Assembly (NCBI GenBank): GCA_046484625.1
Contig: JAWOIO010000236.1
Location: forward strand, 1-7,033
Source: DASUAO01 sp046484625
GTDB taxonomy: Bacteria; Actinomycetota; Acidimicrobiia; IMCC26256; PALSA-555
Direction of reading: 5' to 3'
Length of the DNA stretch: 7,033 nt
The notes beneath the pieces were generated by a model that was given only the letters and a program-made list of their open reading frames with translations, did not search any database and had not been told where the DNA came from. The position numbers and the translations under genes were made by a program. Shown here piece after piece: positions 4,611 through 7,033 of this stretch (position 1 is the first letter of the stretch; each line of letters opens with the position of its first letter).

Positions 4611-7033
4611 GTGCAATGCGGGTCGTGCGGGCAGGAGCTGCGTCAGGGCGCGCGATTCTGCGATGGGTGCGGCGCGAGTCTCGAGTCGGCCACCCCGGCT
4701 CCCGAGGCGTCGTCCACCCCCGAGCTGCTCGGTGGCGGGCGCTACCGGGTCGACCGGCTCCTCGGTGAGGGCGCCCGCAAGCTCGTGTACCTCGCGCACG
4801 ACGAGCGGCTGGGGCGCGACGTCGCGGTCGCGGTGATCAAGACCGAAGGCCTCGATGCGGCCGGCCGCCACCGGATCGACCGGGAAGCGCGCGCGATGGC
4901 GCGGCTTGGCGACCACCCCAACATCGTCACCGTCTTCGACGTGGTCGAGGAGCACGGCGACCCGCAGATCGTCGCCCAGTACATGGACGGCGGAACGTTG
5001 TCGGAGCACCTCGCGGCGCAGCCGTCGGGGCGGCTCCCGATCCCAGAGGTGCTGCGCTTCGGCGAGGAGCTCGCGCTCGCCCTCGCGCACGCCCACGGGC
5101 TCGACATCGTCCACCGCGACGTGAAGCCGGCGAACATCTGGCTCAGTGCGGACGGCACGGCCAAGCTCGGCGACTTCGGCCTCGCAGCCATGAGCGAGCA
5201 GTCGCGCCTGACCAGCGAGGGGATGGTCGTCGGGACGGTCGCCTACCTCGCCCCCGAGCAGGCCGTCGGTCGTGCGCCCGAGCCAGCAGCGGACCTCTAC
5301 GCGCTGGGCGCCGTGCTCTACGAGCTGACGACCGGCCGGCCACCCTTCCTGGGTGACGACGCCGTGGCGGTGATCGCCCAGCACCTCAACACCGCGCCCG
5401 TCGCGACGACGTGGCACAACCCCGAGGCACCGGCGAGCCTCGACTCGCTCATCATGCGGCTGTTGGCCAAGGACCCCGCGCAGCGCCCGGCGAGCGCGGC
5501 GGACGTCGTTGCCGAGCTGCGGCGCCTGCGCGAGACGTCGCTCGAGCCGGTCGCGGCGTCCGACATCGCGCCGACCACGGGAACGCTCGCGGCGGGGGAC
5601 TGGCGCCGCTTCGTCGGTCGCAGCGAGGAGATCGCGGCGGCCCGTGCCGCGTGCGACGAGGCGCTCGCGGGCCGGAGTCGGCTCGTGATGGTCGTGGGCG
5701 AGCCGGGGATCGGCAAGACCCGTCTCGTGGAGGAGCTCGCGTCCTACGCCGGGCTACGGGGTGCACAGGTGTGCTGGGGGCACTCCTACGAGGGTGAGGT
5801 GGGCGTCGCCTACCTCCCGTTCGTCGAGGCGTTCCGGGCGTACGTCCGGAACCGGTCCGACGAGCAGCTCTCGACCGAGCTCGCGACCGGCGGGGCGGAG
5901 GTCGCGACGCTCGTCTCCGAGCTGCGCCTGCGATTCCCCGACCTGCCCGCGAGCCCGCCGCTCGAAGGCGATGCCGAACGGATGCGGCTCTTCGACGGGG
6001 TCGCCACCTTCCTCGCCCATGCCTCCCGCGCGGACCCCGTCGTGCTCGTGCTCGACGACCTGCACTGGGCCGACAAGCCGTCGCTGCTGCTGCTCCAGTA
6101 CCTGGCCCGCAACCTGCGTCACGACCGGGTGATGATCGTCGGCACCTATCGCGACGTCGATCTCGACCGGCAGCACCCGTTGGCCGATGCCATCGCGGCG
6201 CTGCGCCGCGAGCACCTGTACGAGCGGATCCTGCTGCGAGGCATGGACCGCGACGACGTGAAGGCGCTCATCGAGGCGATCGGCGAACAGGACACGCCCG
6301 ACGAGTTCGCCGACACGATCTTCCGTGCCACCGAGGGCAATCCGTTCTTCGTGGCCGAGGTGCTCCGCCACCTCAACGAGTCGGGCGCCCTGCAGCTCGT
6401 CGACGGCCGCTGGGTGGGGACGCCGGAGTCGATCGCCGAGAACCTCCCCGAGGGCGTCCGAGAGGTGATCGGGCGCCGGCTCAGTCGGCTGTCGGACGCT
6501 GCCAACAAGATGCTGACCGTCGCCGCGGCCATGCCGGGCGGATTCGTGCCCGACCTCGTCGCCGCGGTGACCGGAGACGGCGACGACGCGACGCTCGACC
6601 TCCTCGACGAGGCGCTCAGCGCCCAGATCGTGCACGAGCGGCCTCGTTCGCCGGGCGCGTACGAATTCACCCACGCGCTGATCCGCCAGACGCTCTACGC
6701 CGAGCTCAGCACGCCCCGGCGAGTGCGCCTGCACCGTCAGATCGGCGAGGCACTCGAGACCGCGGCGGGGGCGCAGACGGACGCATCACTGCCCGAGCTC
6801 GCGTACCACTGGTTCCAGGCGGCGCCGGGTGGCGACATCGAGAAGGCCGTCGGGTACTCCACGCGCGCCGCCAACCGCGCCCGCGACCAAGCCGCCCACG
6901 AGGAGGCGGCCCGGTATTACGACCAGGCGCTCCAGGCCCTCGAGCTCGACGACCAGGCCGACGAGCTCCGCGCGCGCCGATCGGCAGCTCAGGGATGCGA
7001 TCGCGATCGCTCGTCGACACGGCGCCGCCGAGC
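4611..7033 (+). CDS. Zinc-ribbon Ser/Thr kinase fused to AAA/STAND ATPase, partial at 3' end
   Basis: At least 807 residues, open to the window edge. A zinc ribbon comes first (C3-x2-C6, C17-x2-C20), then a short Pro/Ser linker. The kinase domain spans about 45-306 and has all catalytic residues: Gly loop GEGARKLVY (52-60), K77 in IKTEGLD, E92, H168-R-D170 with N175, D188-F-G, and A214-P-E. An ATPase follows from FVGR (334-337), with Walker A GEPGIGKT (363-370) and Walker B VLVLDDLHWAD, with D482-D483. HALIRQTLYAEL and a helical, TPR-like region follow. No membrane helix is seen in the part present, so it is probably a soluble sensor-transducer. PknK of Mycobacterium also joins a kinase to such an ATPase, but the zinc ribbon and the IKTEGLD kinase type recall cyclase-associated relatives. 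The C-terminal output domain lies outside the window. The GTG start keeps the first Cys pair and has no ribosome site. After about 6969 the frame looks shifted. Confidence 0.9.
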   Translation, partial: MQCGSCGQELRQGARFCDGCGASLESATPAPEASSTPELLGGGRYRVDRLLGEGARKLVYLAHDERLGRDVAVAVIKTEGLDAAGRHRIDREARAMARLGDHPNIVTVFDVVEEHGDPQIVAQYMDGGTLSEHLAAQPSGRLPIPEVLRFGEELALALAHAHGLDIVHRDVKPANIWLSADGTAKLGDFGLAAMSEQSRLTSEGMVVGTVAYLAPEQAVGRAPEPAADLYALGAVLYELTTGRPPFLGDDAVAVIAQHLNTAPVATTWHNPEAPASLDSLIMRLLAKDPAQRPASAADVVAELRRLRETSLEPVAASDIAPTTGTLAAGDWRRFVGRSEEIAAARAACDEALAGRSRLVMVVGEPGIGKTRLVEELASYAGLRGAQVCWGHSYEGEVGVAYLPFVEAFRAYVRNRSDEQLSTELATGGAEVATLVSELRLRFPDLPASPPLEGDAERMRLFDGVATFLAHASRADPVVLVLDDLHWADKPSLLLLQYLARNLRHDRVMIVGTYRDVDLDRQHPLADAIAALRREHLYERILLRGMDRDDVKALIEAIGEQDTPDEFADTIFRATEGNPFFVAEVLRHLNESGALQLVDGRWVGTPESIAENLPEGVREVIGRRLSRLSDAANKMLTVAAAMPGGFVPDLVAAVTGDGDDATLDLLDEALSAQIVHERPRSPGAYEFTHALIRQTLYAELSTPRRVRLHRQIGEALETAAGAQTDASLPELAYHWFQAAPGGDIEKAVGYSTRAANRARDQAAHEEAARYYDQALQALELDDQADELRARRSAAQGCDRDRSSTRRRR

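Noticed and set aside
2715..5417. 900-codon minus-strand open frame
   Set aside because: It lies opposite the MoxR, VWA and kinase genes, is His/Arg/Val/Glu-rich with no domain, and is the usual antisense shadow of high-GC coding DNA.
5754..6734. 326-codon minus-strand open frame opposite the ATPase domain
   Set aside because: The + strand carries Walker A, Walker B and downstream family motifs in one frame; the antisense product has none.

Overview
The window is 7 kb of very GC-rich DNA with strongly G/C-biased third codon positions. All confidently called genes are on the + strand. A zinc-ribbon/Ser-Thr kinase/AAA ATPase fusion, a MoxR plus CoxE-type VWA pair, and start codons placed about 7 nt after a TAnnnT box all point to an actinobacterium. 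An Acidimicrobiia-like lineage is my guess from the style of the proteins; no marker gene here proves it.

Layout. Positions 1-378 have no convincing gene and hold a six-unit, about 15-bp tandem repeat (69-157). Positions 379-738 encode a CsaA-like tRNA-binding-domain protein. Positions 809-2053 encode ProA, gamma-glutamyl phosphate reductase of proline synthesis, with no proB next to it. Positions 2125-3030 encode a MoxR-type AAA+ ATPase, and 3030-4448 encode a CoxE-like von Willebrand factor A (VWA) protein that overlaps it by one base. A 162-bp gap (4449-4610) follows. It carries four copies of an 11-mer, two direct and two inverted, arranged symmetrically around 4516.5, and then a probable promoter. 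From 4611 to the window edge runs a large protein with an N-terminal zinc ribbon, a complete Ser/Thr kinase domain, an AAA/STAND-type ATPase and helical repeats. Its last 20 or so codons look frame-disrupted.

How the genes may work together. The MoxR and VWA proteins almost certainly act as a pair: an AAA+ remodeller plus a metal-dependent VWA adaptor, as in CoxD/CoxE of CO dehydrogenase maturation. No CO dehydrogenase genes are present, so the client is unknown. CsaA and ProA are ordinary housekeeping-type proteins with no clear link to that pair. The kinase-ATPase has its own promoter and the symmetric repeat block upstream, so it is probably a separate transcription unit. The least explained items are the symmetric four-site element, the fusion kinase, the tandem repeat at the left end, and the client of the MoxR/VWA pair. 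I see no tRNA, rRNA, CRISPR array, transposase or phage gene.
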